Shown: positions 35,808-44,166 of the stretch, one piece after another
Numbering within the stretch: position 1 is the stretch's first letter
Layout: every line of letters starts with the position of its first letter
From: Trebonia sp963759545
GTDB taxonomy: Bacteria; Actinomycetota; Actinomycetes; Streptosporangiales; Streptosporangiaceae
Direction of reading: 5' to 3'
NCBI GenBank assembly: GCA_963759545.1
Contig: CAVXAB010000009.1
Coordinates: forward strand, 399,331 to 463,330
DNA length: 64,000 nucleotides
Notes under the pieces: generated by a model
Seen by the model: the letters and a program-made list of their open reading frames with translations, nothing else
Told to the model about the DNA's origin: nothing
Database searches by the model: none
Translations under genes and position numbers: made by a program

Positions 35808-37046
35808 TCATTCCCCGCGCCGGTCAGGCCCGAGGACGACGGGGAGCGAGACGAGGCCGCGTAGCACGAGCCCGTCGCCGTGCGCCCAGGCGAGGGCGTC
35901 ACGCTCGACGGCGAGCCGCAGGCCAGGGTGACGGCTGAGCAGGGCTTCAACGGCGACCCTGGCCTCGAGCCGGGCCAGGGGGGCGCCGAGGCAGTAGTGA
36001 ATGCCGTGGCCGAATCCGAGGTTCGGTCCGTCGCGGCGGCCGACGTCGAGGACGTCGGGTGCGGGGAAGCGGCCAGGATCGCGGTTGGCCGACCCCAGGC
36101 ACACCAGCACCTGCTCGTGCGCGGGGATCTCCACGCCGTCGACGGTCACCGGCTCGGTCGTCACCCGGAACGTGGCATGAGGTACCGGGGCGGAAAACCG
36201 GATGAGCTCGTCGACCGCGGCGGGAAGCTGGCTGAAATCGCCCAGCAGGGCGTGGAGCTGATCCGGATGGTCGAGCAGGGCCACGACGCCGTTGCCGATG
36301 ACGCTGGCCGTGGTGTCTTGGCCGGCGACGATGAGCTGGAACAGGCTGGAAAGCAGTTCCTGGGTGGTGAGCGCGTCGTCGCTGACGGCGACCAGCACGC
36401 TGACCAGGTCGTCGCCTGGGCCCGACCGCTTGGCGGCGACCAGTTCGCGCAGGTAGGCCACGATCTTTCCTGAAGCATCCACCGCCTCCGCTGGCGGGTC
36501 ACCGGCCCACCCGCTCAGCAGCACCTGGAACCAGGCGTGCAAGTCCGCGCGGTCGGCTGCGGGGATGCCAAGCAGTTCGCCGATCACCCCGAACGGCAGC
36601 GGGTAGGCGTATCCCTCGACGAGGTCGACGGTGCCATCCGGGCCGGCTTCGTCCAGCCCGTCAAGGAGATCGTCGGCGATGCCGCGGATAGCCGACTCGA
36701 GGGCGGCGACTCGGGAGGGGACGAAGGCCCGGGAGACCAGCCGCCGCAGCCGGGTGTGGTCGGGCGGGTCGACGTTGAGCATATGCCGCGAGAATTCCGG
36801 CCCGGGCAGGCCCGCGGCCACCACATCGCCGTTTTCCTTGAGGGCGGCGAGCATGTCCTTGGATATCCGGGGGTCGCTGAGGGCCTGCCTGGCCGCGTCG
36901 TGGCCGAGGACGAGCCAGGCCGGGTGACCGTCCGCGAGGCGCACCCGCTGCACCGGGCACCGGGCCCGGGCCTGCCCGAAGTGACCGAACGGGTCGTCAC
37001 GGATCGCTGACGCCCAGCCGCCCCAGGTTGGCAGAATGTCAGCCAC
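35808..37046 (-). CDS. Cytochrome P450
   Basis: The 412-residue soluble P450 has the haem-thiolate loop FGHGIHYCLGAPLARLE, the I-helix oxygen-activation AGQDTTASVIGN, the K-helix in VDELIRFSAPVPH, and HMLNVDPPDHTRLRRLVSRA, as in CYP105/107-like bacterial enzymes. It is a class I enzyme, so it needs a ferredoxin and reductase encoded elsewhere; no ferredoxin gene is adjacent. It overlaps the SnoaL-like gene by eight bases, indicating joint translation. The substrate is unknown. Confidence 0.93.
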   Translation of the reverse strand: MADILPTWGGWASAIRDDPFGHFGQARARCPVQRVRLADGHPAWLVLGHDAARQALSDPRISKDMLAALKENGDVVAAGLPGPEFSRHMLNVDPPDHTRLRRLVSRAFVPSRVAALESAIRGIADDLLDGLDEAGPDGTVDLVEGYAYPLPFGVIGELLGIPAADRADLHAWFQVLLSGWAGDPPAEAVDASGKIVAYLRELVAAKRSGPGDDLVSVLVAVSDDALTTQELLSSLFQLIVAGQDTTASVIGNGVVALLDHPDQLHALLGDFSQLPAAVDELIRFSAPVPHATFRVTTEPVTVDGVEIPAHEQVLVCLGSANRDPGRFPAPDVLDVGRRDGPNLGFGHGIHYCLGAPLARLEARVAVEALLSRHPGLRLAVERDALAWAHGDGLVLRGLVSLPVVLGPDRRGE

Positions 37047-37458
37047 TGGTGCCCCCTGGACGGTAGCCCGTGCAGAGCAGGTCGAGCCGGGCGATGCGCC
37101 CGTCGTCGGTGTCGGCGTAGGCCTGCTGCTCCACGGTGAACCAGCCCGCGCCCAGCCGCGCTGCCTGAAGCCGCAGCCGCCAGCGCAGGTGCAGGCGGCC
37201 GCCGATCTCGCCGACGGAGGCCTCGACCAGATCGAAACCCTCGGTGTCGCCGAACCAGTGCGCGAACGCTGCCGCGACTTCTTCGGCGCCGGTCCGCTCC
37301 ATCACGCGGCGGGGAAGCAGGGCACGCAGCCGGGCGTCGGCGCTGAGCGCGCCGCCGAGCCGGGTGAAGTCCTGGGCGGCGAGGCCCGCAAGGAACGCGT
37401 TCGCAGGAGCGAACTGCGGCACCGCGGCGGCTGGATCGTGGCCAGCTGTAGTCGTCAT
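37039..37458 (-). CDS. SnoaL/NTF2-like protein
   Basis: The 139-residue cone-fold protein has PANAFLAGLAAQDFTRLGGA, ARLRALLPRRVMERTGAEEV, AAAFAHWFGDTEGFDLVEAS and paired beta strands (LHLRWRLRLQAARL). The family includes cyclases, isomerases and binding proteins. It is the first gene of the P450 operon and overlaps the P450 start, so it may present or modify the same substrate. Confidence 0.75.
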   Translation of the reverse strand: MTTTAGHDPAAAVPQFAPANAFLAGLAAQDFTRLGGALSADARLRALLPRRVMERTGAEEVAAAFAHWFGDTEGFDLVEASVGEIGGRLHLRWRLRLQAARLGAGWFTVEQQAYADTDDGRIARLDLLCTGYRPGGTSG

Positions 37459-37517
37459 GAGTCCGATACTCGGCCCGATCCGCCCAGCCCGAATCGGGTA
37501 GCTGCCCGATCTTTTTG

Positions 37518-39104
37518 TCAGGCTTCCGGCTTGCTGGTCGCCTCGATGAGGCCGTGGCGCATGGCGAACAGGGCGGCCTCGGTCCTGGTCTTCACCCCGA
37601 GCTTGGTGTAGATGTGCTCAAGGTGCGACGAGACGGTCTTGCGGCTGAGCTGGAGATCGGCAGCGATCTCGGGGTTGGACCGCCCCTGGCCGAGCCGCAC
37701 CAGCACCTCGGCCTCGCGCGTCGTGAGCCCCGACGGCAGCCCGGCCCGGCGCCGCACCCGGTGACCAGCGGCCTTCAGCACCGCTTGCACCGCGTCGCCG
37801 TCAAGCCGCCCGGCGCGCACTTCCCCGCGCATCAACTGCTCGGCGTCATCGGCCGCCAGCGCCGCCCGGTGGGAACGGGCCTGGCGCAGGGCGCTGTAGA
37901 CGTCGGCCGCGCCGAGAATCCGCGCCGGAAGCGAGATCGCGTCGCCGCGCAGCCCGTGCGGGTAGCCGGAGCCGTCTAGCCGCTCGTGATGCAGCGCCGC
38001 GCAGTGGCCGACCTGGGCCAGCAGCGGCACCCGGGCGAGCATTCGCTCGGTCAGGTACGGGTGGGTCCTGGCCCGCTCGCGCTGGGAGATGCTCCATTCG
38101 CCCGGCTCATCCCAGACGCTACTTGGAACTCCGATCATGCCGGCGTCGTGGACCAGCGCCGCGCGGCGCAACAGGACGACGTCGGTGGCCGGCAGCCCGA
38201 GCGTCGTGCCGGCGTGGGCGGCCAGCTTGGCTACCCCCCGGGAGTGGCCAAGGCGCAGCGGCGACTTGAGGTCGGCGAAGTCGGCGAACGCGCTGAGCGT
38301 CTCGTCGAGCTGATCGTCGCTGAGCACCGTGCCGAGCCGCGGGTCGAGCGCGATCACCTCGTCCCACGCCGCGATGCGGCCGAGCCCGTCGAGGATATCG
38401 GCCTGACGGGCGCAGAAGCAGTCGACTAGGGCCGGGTCGAACTGCGTGCCCCGCCGCTCGCGGGCGACCTGTAGCGCGGCCTCAGCGCCGCCAGCGTGGT
38501 GGAACGCCTCGACGGTGTCGGCCAGGTGGACCAGGCGAATGGCCGGGGCGAGGCTGTCGCCGCCGACCGAACCGGGTACCCCTCGCCCATCCCATCGCTC
38601 AAAGGCCTGCAGCAACGGCTGGCAGACCGCGGGGCCGAGCTCCAGCCGCCCGGCGAGGTCACTCGCCTCCTGGCAGTGCGCCTCCATCACCCGCTGCACC
38701 GAGTGGCCCGCGGTCACCAGGAACTTCCCGACCATCCCGATCCGGTGGAAGCCCGACTTACCGCGGCCGAGATGACGGGCGACGAAGACCGCCAAGGCCG
38801 CGCGATCGAGGTCCGCCTCGTGCGTCTCGGCGTAGAACTCGGTCTCGTCACCAAAAAGCGCCGCCACCTCACTGGTGTCCACGGCGCAGCTCACCCACGT
38901 CAGCAGCGACGTGTAATACGCGGACATGCGGGTGGACGGCTCAAGCCCCGCGGCCGCCCCCAGCCGCATGGCAATCACGGTCTGGCGCAACACCCGCTCC
39001 ATCGGGCGGCCCATGCCCAGGTCCGCGACCAGCGATAGCGTCGCTACCATCTCGGCCAGGCTCACCGGCCGCGGTGAATCCGAACCCATTGGCCAATTAT
39101 CCAC
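37518..39104 (-). CDS. Tandem HD / HD-GYP phosphohydrolase fused to a LuxR DNA-binding domain
   Basis: The protein has 528 residues. Residues about 140-260 form a degenerate HD-like module (EAHCQEASDLAGRLELGPAV, FERWDGRGVPG, LADTVEAFHHAGG). Residues about 290-435 form an HD-GYP-type module with VHDAGMIGVPSSVWDEPG and HHERLDGSGYPHGLRGD. Residues about 460-528 are a LuxR helix-turn-helix (LTTREAEVLVRLGQGRSNPE, IAADLQLSRKTVSSHLEHIY). It is a regulator whose signal could be a nucleotide hydrolysed or bound by the HD modules; c-di-GMP is only a guess. It lies upstream of the P450 operon in the same direction and may control it. ATG 39089 is an alternative start. Confidence 0.85.
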   Translation of the reverse strand: MDNWPMGSDSPRPVSLAEMVATLSLVADLGMGRPMERVLRQTVIAMRLGAAAGLEPSTRMSAYYTSLLTWVSCAVDTSEVAALFGDETEFYAETHEADLDRAALAVFVARHLGRGKSGFHRIGMVGKFLVTAGHSVQRVMEAHCQEASDLAGRLELGPAVCQPLLQAFERWDGRGVPGSVGGDSLAPAIRLVHLADTVEAFHHAGGAEAALQVARERRGTQFDPALVDCFCARQADILDGLGRIAAWDEVIALDPRLGTVLSDDQLDETLSAFADFADLKSPLRLGHSRGVAKLAAHAGTTLGLPATDVVLLRRAALVHDAGMIGVPSSVWDEPGEWSISQRERARTHPYLTERMLARVPLLAQVGHCAALHHERLDGSGYPHGLRGDAISLPARILGAADVYSALRQARSHRAALAADDAEQLMRGEVRAGRLDGDAVQAVLKAAGHRVRRRAGLPSGLTTREAEVLVRLGQGRSNPEIAADLQLSRKTVSSHLEHIYTKLGVKTRTEAALFAMRHGLIEATSKPEA

Positions 39105-39244
39105 TGATGACGCGCTCGTCCAACGGCCGACGCTGACGATCGAGCCTCGAACCCCCTGATTAAGAGATGGCTTAATTCGAGCGCGGCTTCGGCGTCACGC
39201 CGGAGTTAGGCTGGAGCGTACGACCAGCAGGAGGGACGTTCGTC

Positions 39245-39535
39245 ATGGGCGCAGAGCGCACAGAGCCATCGGAAGCAGCGGCACTGGAAGTGCTGCGGGA
39301 CGTGTGGCGCGCCCAGGCGCAGACCGTCGCCGACCTCGACGACAGCTGCGAGTCGCACTGCAAGAAGATGACGGACGCCGGCGTCGGCTTCGACGACTAC
39401 GCCGCCGGCGACGAGACGGACCGCATCGCGGCGTGGCGGGCCAGGCTGGAGCGTGAGGGCAAGCTCCGCTCCGCGGGCAGCCTGCGCGACCTCATCATGC
39501 GGCCGGCCGGGGCCGCCGCGGACGACGCCCGCTGA
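39245..39535 (+). CDS. Small hypothetical protein
   Basis: The 96-residue soluble protein has the core LRDVWRAQAQTVADLDDSCE, SHCKKMTDAGVGFDDYAAGD, ETDRIAAWRARLE, mostly helical and charged, with two cysteines. ATG 39245 follows AGGAGGGACG. It precedes coxD by 17 bases and is probably co-transcribed with the MoxR/CoxE pair. The family is not recognised. Confidence 0.6.
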   Translation: MGAERTEPSEAAALEVLRDVWRAQAQTVADLDDSCESHCKKMTDAGVGFDDYAAGDETDRIAAWRARLEREGKLRSAGSLRDLIMRPAGAAADDAR

Positions 39536-39552
39536 CCAGAGCCGACCACCCG

Positions 39553-40458
39553 GTGGACCGTAAGGCAGCGGACGATCAAGCGGTGGAGTACCCGGGGACG
39601 GTAGCCGAGCTCACCCAGCGCCTGCGGGACGGCGGTTACCTCGCGGACCGCGGGCTGGCCACCAGCCTGCTCGTGTCACTGTCGCTGCGCAGGCCCTTGC
39701 TGCTTGAAGGCGAGGTCGGCGTCGGCAAGACCGAGGTCGCGAAGGTCATCGCGGCCGTCTTCCGCCGCAGGCTCATCCGGTTGCAGTGCTACGAGGGCAT
39801 CAGCACCAGCCAGGCGCTTTACGAGTGGGACTACGCCCGCCAGATGCTCCAGATCAGGGCGCTCTCGCAGGCCGAGGTCACCGATGAGGAGTCCGTCGAC
39901 AAGCTGTTCGGGCCGAAGTTCCTGCTCGAGCGGCCGCTGCTAGAGGCGGTCAGGCAGGGGGACCGCGCCGTGCTGCTCATCGACGAGGTCGACCGGGCCG
40001 ACGACGAGTTCGAGGCGTTCCTGCTCGAGGTCCTGTCCGACTTCCAGATCAGCATCCCGGAACTCGGCACGATCAAGGCGGAATCGAGCCCGGTCGTGAT
40101 CCTGACCTCCAACCGGACCAGGGAACTGCACGACGCGCTGCGCCGGCGCTGCCTCTACCACTGGATCGGGTACCCGACGGAGGCCCGTGAGGCGGAGATC
40201 GTCAAGGTCCGCGAGCCCGGCGCCGCCGAGCAGCTCACCAGGAAGGTCGTCAGGGCCGTCCAGCGGCTGCGGGAACTTGACCTGGCCAAGCCGCCAGGGG
40301 TCGCCGAGACGATCGACTGGGTCCGCACGCTCGGCGTGCTCGGCGAGCCGGACCTGACGCCGGACGCCGCGAGTGACACGCTTGGCGCGGTCGTCAAGGA
40401 CCGTGACGACCTCGACCTGGTGCGGGAGAACCTGGCGGAGATCGTCTCCGGTGCCTGA
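39553..40458 (+). CDS. coxD: MoxR-type AAA+ ATPase (CoxD-like)
   Basis: The 301-residue AAA+ chaperone has Walker A in LLLEGEVGVGKTEVAKVI, Walker B in AVLLIDEVDRADDEFEAF, sensor 1 in VILTSNRTRELHDALRRR. In carboxydotrophs CoxD helps build the copper-sulfur-molybdenum centre of CO dehydrogenase together with CoxE and CoxF. The start is GTG 39553. It overlaps the next gene (coxE-like) by eight bases. It faces the minus-strand CO dehydrogenase operon across the hairpin at 42098. Confidence 0.88.
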   Translation: MDRKAADDQAVEYPGTVAELTQRLRDGGYLADRGLATSLLVSLSLRRPLLLEGEVGVGKTEVAKVIAAVFRRRLIRLQCYEGISTSQALYEWDYARQMLQIRALSQAEVTDEESVDKLFGPKFLLERPLLEAVRQGDRAVLLIDEVDRADDEFEAFLLEVLSDFQISIPELGTIKAESSPVVILTSNRTRELHDALRRRCLYHWIGYPTEAREAEIVKVREPGAAEQLTRKVVRAVQRLRELDLAKPPGVAETIDWVRTLGVLGEPDLTPDAASDTLGAVVKDRDDLDLVRENLAEIVSGA

Positions 40459-41608
40459 CGAAGCCGGCAGGCAGCCAGGCGACGCCCCGCTCACGGGCGT
40501 CCTGGTCGGCTTCGCCCGCGCGTTGCGGTCCGCCGGGCTGACCGTCGGCACCGGTGACGTGCTCACCTACTTCGCCGCCATGACGCCGCTCGACCCCACC
40601 GACCTGGTCGACCTGTACTGGGCCGGGCGGGCCGCGCTGCTCAGCCGGCACGAGGACCAGGGCGTTTACGACCGGGTATTCAGGACGTATTTCCTCGGCG
40701 CGGACGCGGCCGCGAGAAGCCAGCTCCTGCTCACCGCGCAGTCGGTGGCCGAAGCCGAGGCGGCGCTCGTCATGCCGGGCACCGAGCCGGGCCCCGAGGA
40801 GGACGAGGAGCGGCCGGTCCTTGGCTGGATGGCGTCCGGCGTGGACGCGCTCAAGCACCGGTCGTTCACCGCGTGCACGCCGGGCGAACTCGCCGCGCTG
40901 CGCAGGATCATGACCAGGATGCGGCTGACGCCGCCGCGCCGCCGCACCCGGCGGACCAGGACCAGTCTGGCCGCGCGGGGCACGGAACCTGACCCGCGCG
41001 CGACGATCAGGGCGTCGATGCGCATGCACGGTGAACCGCCGGGCCGGCTGTTCTTCTCCGAGCGCAAGACCAAGCTGCGCCCGCTGATCCTGATCCTCGA
41101 CGTCTCCGGGTCGATGGCCGACTACTCCAGGCACCTGCTCCAGTTCGCGCACACGGCCAGGCAGGCCGCGGCCCGGGTTGAGGTGTTCTGCTTCGGCACC
41201 AGGCTGACCCGCATCACGCGGGAACTGGCGCGCCAGCGGGTCGACGAGGCGCTCGAGGAGGCGGCGCGGACCGTGGTGGACTGGGACGGCGGGACCAGGA
41301 TCGGCCAGTCGCTCGACACCTTCGTCAGGAAGTGGGCGCGCGGCGGCCTGTGCCGCGGCGGCGTGGTCGTCATCTGCTCGGACGGGCTCGACCGCGGCGA
41401 TCCCGAGGTGCTCGCGAAGGCGATGGAGCGACTTGACCGGCTGTGCCACCGCATCGTGTGGCTGAACCCGCACAAGGGCGACAACCGGGATTTCCGGCCG
41501 AGCACGCTGGGCATGATGGTGGCGGCACCGCACATCGACCTGCTGCTGTCCGGGCACGACCTCGCCAGCCTGGAAGAGCTGGCCGGGACGCTGCCGACCC
41601 TGAACTAG
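40451..41608 (+). CDS. coxE: VWA-domain protein, CoxE-like
   Basis: The protein has 385 residues. The N-terminal helical half (LVGFARALRSAGLTVGTGDV) is followed by a von Willebrand A domain with the MIDAS motif ILDVSGSMADYSRHLL and VVICSDGLDRGDPEVL. CoxE proteins work with the CoxD ATPase in maturation of the CO dehydrogenase active site. GTG 40451 is chosen because it lies at the usual overlap with the coxD stop; the frame upstream is only a continuation through coxD. Pairing and family support are strong. Confidence 0.9.
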   Translation: MPDEAGRQPGDAPLTGVLVGFARALRSAGLTVGTGDVLTYFAAMTPLDPTDLVDLYWAGRAALLSRHEDQGVYDRVFRTYFLGADAAARSQLLLTAQSVAEAEAALVMPGTEPGPEEDEERPVLGWMASGVDALKHRSFTACTPGELAALRRIMTRMRLTPPRRRTRRTRTSLAARGTEPDPRATIRASMRMHGEPPGRLFFSERKTKLRPLILILDVSGSMADYSRHLLQFAHTARQAAARVEVFCFGTRLTRITRELARQRVDEALEEAARTVVDWDGGTRIGQSLDTFVRKWARGGLCRGGVVVICSDGLDRGDPEVLAKAMERLDRLCHRIVWLNPHKGDNRDFRPSTLGMMVAAPHIDLLLSGHDLASLEELAGTLPTLN

Positions 41609-41640
41609 CGCCACCGCGCCACACGAACAGGAGAGTGTCC

Positions 41641-42087
41641 TTGATCCGGCTCGGCTCGCTCGCCGGCTACCCGTTCGACGGCCCCCGGCTGCTCGGCGGC
41701 TGGACCCCGCCGCCTGCCGCCGCGGTGTACGCCGTCATGTACAAGCCGGAACCAGACACGAAGCCGGAGAACTACGCGGTCATGTACGTCGGCCACGCCG
41801 ACGACCTGTCGGCGGAGCGGTTCCCGTTCCGGCACCCGCGGGCCGCGTGCTGGATCAAGCGGGCAGGCTCCAAGTGGAAGGTCTACGTCTGCACCTACGA
41901 GGTGCCAGGCGGGACGAGCGCCCACCGCGAGCAGATAGCCCGCGAGCTGATCGCCGTCTACCGGCCGAGCTGCAACGAGCAGCAGTATGACCACGCATGG
42001 AAGGACGAGTGGATCGGCGAGTACTCGGCCGCGCCCACCACGGCCCCGGTCACCCGCCGTGGCCCCGATCAACGGCCCAAGCACTAA
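41641..42087 (+). CDS. Hypothetical soluble protein
   Basis: The 148-residue protein starts from TTG 41641 with AGGAGA eight bases upstream. It begins LIRLGSLAGYPFDGPRLLGG, continues AAVYAVMYKPEPDTKPENYA, VMYVGHADDLSAERFPFRHP, RAACWIKRAGSKWKVYVCTY and ends with a basic tail. The repeated VYAVMYK / YAVMYVG pattern and REQIARELIAVYRPSCNEQQ recall GIY-YIG-like small folds, but I cannot assign it. It is the last gene of the coxD-coxE transcript, before a 20-bp hairpin. Confidence 0.6.
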   Translation: MIRLGSLAGYPFDGPRLLGGWTPPPAAAVYAVMYKPEPDTKPENYAVMYVGHADDLSAERFPFRHPRAACWIKRAGSKWKVYVCTYEVPGGTSAHREQIARELIAVYRPSCNEQQYDHAWKDEWIGEYSAAPTTAPVTRRGPDQRPKH

Positions 42088-42097
42088 GGGCATCATC

Positions 42098-42143
42098 CAG
42101 AACGAATTCGGCTTACTCGCGACAGTAAGCCGAATTCGTTCTG
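42098..42143. terminator. 20-bp perfect hairpin between convergent cox operons
   Basis: Positions 42098-42117 and 42124-42143 are exact complements (left arm begins CAGAACGAATTCGG) around a six-base loop. It separates the plus-strand coxDE transcript from the long minus-strand cox operon and probably terminates both. Confidence 0.8.
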
Positions 42144-42156
42144 AGTTCCCTAGCGG

Positions 42157-42519
42157 TTATGGGTCCGGCGTGAAGCCGACCGCGGCGAGCAGGCGGGAGC
42201 GGCGGGTGCCGGAGGCGGGCAGCGCCGGCGCGGGGACCTCGGGCAGCGGCTCTCGCGGCGTCACGCCGGTCACGATGCCCTCGGCCATGCCGTACAGCAG
42301 CGGCAGCGCCCCGGCGACCACGCCGCCGGTCCGGTTGATGTGGTCCACGCCCGGCATGATCAGCTCGGCGTCGGCCTTGATGCCGCCGACGATCTCCGCG
42401 GCGCCCTCGAGCTTCGCGCCGATCCGGTCGAGCAGCGTGCCCGCCCAGTACAGGTAGACGGCCAGGCCCGCGATCAGCAAGACGATCACGATGACGGTCA
42501 GGACGACGAGCACGGTCAT
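42157..42519 (-). CDS. Small membrane protein 5 of the coxG-linked array
   Basis: The 120-residue protein is a single N-terminal span (MTVLVVLTVIVIVLLIAGLA) followed by YWAGTLLDRIGAKLEGAAEI, VGGIKADAELIMPGVDHINR and a Pro-rich tail. It is the longest of five consecutive small anchored proteins after coxG. ATG 42519 overlaps the previous stop by four bases. It looks like a membrane-tethered amphipathic helix pair. The function is unknown; operon context points to CO dehydrogenase. Confidence 0.75.
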   Translation of the reverse strand: MTVLVVLTVIVIVLLIAGLAVYLYWAGTLLDRIGAKLEGAAEIVGGIKADAELIMPGVDHINRTGGVVAGALPLLYGMAEGIVTGVTPREPLPEVPAPALPASGTRRSRLLAAVGFTPDP

Positions 42520-42791
42520 GACTTGACCTTTCCGAGTACCCGGCCGAGGAACAGGTGGTGCTCAAGTCCCTCGGCGAGTACCGCGTCCACGCCGGTGGCT
42601 ACCTGCGGGATCAGCACCGTGCTGGCGGTGTTGGCCTTCGCCGCGGTGAGCGTCGCGCCGATGGTGTCCACCCGGTGGTCGATCCGCTTGATCAGGTAGA
42701 TGAGCAGGCTGAGCAGCGCCGCGACGGCCACGACGACGACGAAGCCGACGATGATGACCGACACCCACAAGGTGTGCTCCGTTGGGTTCAC
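42516..42791 (-). CDS. Small membrane protein 4 of the coxG-linked array
   Basis: The 91-residue protein has one span near residues 9-33 (VSVIIVGFVVVVAVAALLSL), then IKRIDHRVDTIGATLTAAKA, NTASTVLIPQVATGVDAVLA. The GTG start at 42791 follows GGGAGGG. The layout is the same as its neighbours: short outside tail, span, then a 50-residue helical cytoplasmic part with a hydrophobic heptad-like pattern. Paralogy with the other four is inferred from layout, not from strong identity. Confidence 0.75.
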   Translation of the reverse strand: MNPTEHTLWVSVIIVGFVVVVAVAALLSLLIYLIKRIDHRVDTIGATLTAAKANTASTVLIPQVATGVDAVLAEGLEHHLFLGRVLGKVKS

Positions 42792-42793
42792 CG

Positions 42794-43036
42794 TTACCCT
42801 CCCAGCCGGTGCCGGCCGCGCTGCAGCCCGGCGATGATGATGGTGGCGTGCTCGATGGTGGTGCTCAGCGCGGCGAGCGGCGCGGTGTTGCGGACGGCGC
42901 CCTCGAGCGCGGCGTTGATCTTCGGTGCCTCGTCGCCGATCTGCTTGGCGAGGATGAGGATCGCCGCGACGAGGACGACGACGGCGAGCAGGACGACGCC
43001 GCCGATCACGTAGCCGATGGTCCAGTCTGTATTCAT
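42794..43036 (-). CDS. Small membrane protein 3 of the coxG-linked array
   Basis: The 80-residue protein has MNTDWTIGYVIGGVVLLAVV, one span, then LAKQIGDEAPKINAALEGAV, RNTAPLAALSTTIEHATIII and a basic C-terminus. ATG 43036 lies three bases after the previous stop, and the next start is two bases past its own stop, so it is strictly operonic. Confidence 0.75.
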   Translation of the reverse strand: MNTDWTIGYVIGGVVLLAVVVLVAAILILAKQIGDEAPKINAALEGAVRNTAPLAALSTTIEHATIIIAGLQRGRHRLGG

Positions 43037-43039
43037 TGC

Positions 43040-43267
43040 CTACACCGTTTCGCAGAAGTCGCGGACGGGCTTGAGGTTGGCGTTGACCGAGGTCAGCCGC
43101 GCCGGCACGGTCGACGTCAGCTGGTCGACGGCCTGCACGCCGCCGGTGAGGGTGACGAGCGTGCCGCGGATCGCCCGCAGGTGGAACACGATCCTGATCA
43201 GGCCGACCGCGGTGAACACGATGATCAGGCCCGCGACGGCGATGGTCATCCAGGCTGCTGCTGGCAT
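43040..43267 (-). CDS. Small membrane protein 2 of the coxG-linked array
   Basis: The 75-residue protein has one span (MTIAVAGLIIVFTAVGLIRI), then HLRAIRGTLVTLTGGVQAVD, QLTSTVPARLTSVNANLKPV. ATG 43267 follows GGGGAGGAAACC. The pattern LxxL..T.GVQ..D.L is shared in spirit with members 3 to 5 and recalls DUF948-type anchored coiled coils. Confidence 0.75.
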   Translation of the reverse strand: MPAAAWMTIAVAGLIIVFTAVGLIRIVFHLRAIRGTLVTLTGGVQAVDQLTSTVPARLTSVNANLKPVRDFCETV

Positions 43268-43283
43268 GGTTTCCTCCCCTTCG

Positions 43284-43538
43284 CTAGCCGAGCAGTTTCG
43301 CGACGGAGCCGGCGTAGCGGACCGCGCCGACCTTCACTTCTTCGATGGTCTTGTCCGTGACGGCCAGGCCGTCGGGGACGCCCTGGAGCTCGCCGATGAG
43401 GGCGACTCCGCCCGCCAGGATGTCGTCGCTCGCCGCGCGGATCCGCTCAAGGGCCGCGAGCACCCGGTTGAGCAGGTAGATCACGACGGGCAGGACCACC
43501 ACGAGCAGGACCGCGTTGCCGATCCACCACAGGACCAT
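43284..43538 (-). CDS. Small membrane protein 1 of the coxG-linked array
   Basis: The 84-residue protein starts MVLWWIGNAVLLVVVLPVVI, then YLLNRVLAALERIRAASDDI, LAGGVALIGELQGVPDGLAV and a helical C-terminus. ATG 43538 follows AAAGGAGG. It is the first of the five, 28 bases after the coxG stop. Confidence 0.75.
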   Translation of the reverse strand: MVLWWIGNAVLLVVVLPVVIYLLNRVLAALERIRAASDDILAGGVALIGELQGVPDGLAVTDKTIEEVKVGAVRYAGSVAKLLG

Positions 43539-43566
43539 GGCTGGCCTCCTTTCGCTTGCTGTCAGC

Positions 43567-44166
43567 TCACGGTTTTGTCAGCACGGGTGGCTGGTAGGGC
43601 AGGAAGAACCGGCGGAAGACGCGGGTCAGCGCCATCCGGGCGGCCCGCAGGGCGATCGCGAACCCCTGGGCCGAGGCGGTCCCCGCGGCGGCGATCTGCT
43701 CCGCCGTCTCGCCGCGCTCCAGCCGCTCGATCCTGTCCTGCATGTTGGCCGAGAAGTCGCGCATCAAGATCGCGGAGACGTCGGAGATCATGCCCCGGCC
43801 GTACTGCGCCGCCGCGCCTGACAACTGCAGGTCCTGGGTGACGGCGACCTTGGTGCCGCGGCCCTGCTGCGACAGCTTGGCGCCGACCACCATGGCGGCC
43901 TGGCCGCGGCCCTTCTCGTCGGCACCCGCCGCGTGCACGACGATGCGCTTGGCGGCCTCGTCGCGTTCCGTGATGTCGGCGGTGCCGGTGAACCGCAGCC
44001 GGACCGGCCCCATCCGGATCGCGACCAGGCCCTCGTACTTGTCGTCGCCGAGGTCCTTGGTCAGCTCCGCGCCCGGCAGGCAGGACGCCACCTGCGGGAT
44101 GTTGTCGAAGAACCGCCACACCTTCTCGACCGGCTCGGCGACCTCGAAGTCGCTGGTGATTATCAC
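43567..44166 (-). CDS. coxG: CoxG, SRPBCC-fold protein with membrane-active tail
   Basis: The 199-residue protein has an SRPBCC (Bet v1-like) domain: MIITSDFEVAEPVEKVWRFF, DNIPQVASCLPGAELTKDLG, YEGLVAIRMGPVRLRFTGTA, ending with an Ala/Arg/Phe-rich C-terminal tail (MALTRVFRRFFLPYQPPV). CoxG is required for actinobacterial CO dehydrogenase to feed the respiratory chain and has been reported to bind menaquinone and attach to the membrane (established knowledge). ATG 44166 overlaps the xdhC stop by four bases. Directly downstream are five small membrane proteins that could be its docking partners. Confidence 0.9.
   Translation of the reverse strand: MIITSDFEVAEPVEKVWRFFDNIPQVASCLPGAELTKDLGDDKYEGLVAIRMGPVRLRFTGTADITERDEAAKRIVVHAAGADEKGRGQAAMVVGAKLSQQGRGTKVAVTQDLQLSGAAAQYGRGMISDVSAILMRDFSANMQDRIERLERGETAEQIAAAGTASAQGFAIALRAARMALTRVFRRFFLPYQPPVLTKP

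Noticed and set aside
42157..43538. Treating the five small membrane genes as shadow frames
   Set aside because: Each has its own ribosome site or coupling overlap and a clean membrane span, and no long gene lies on the opposite strand.
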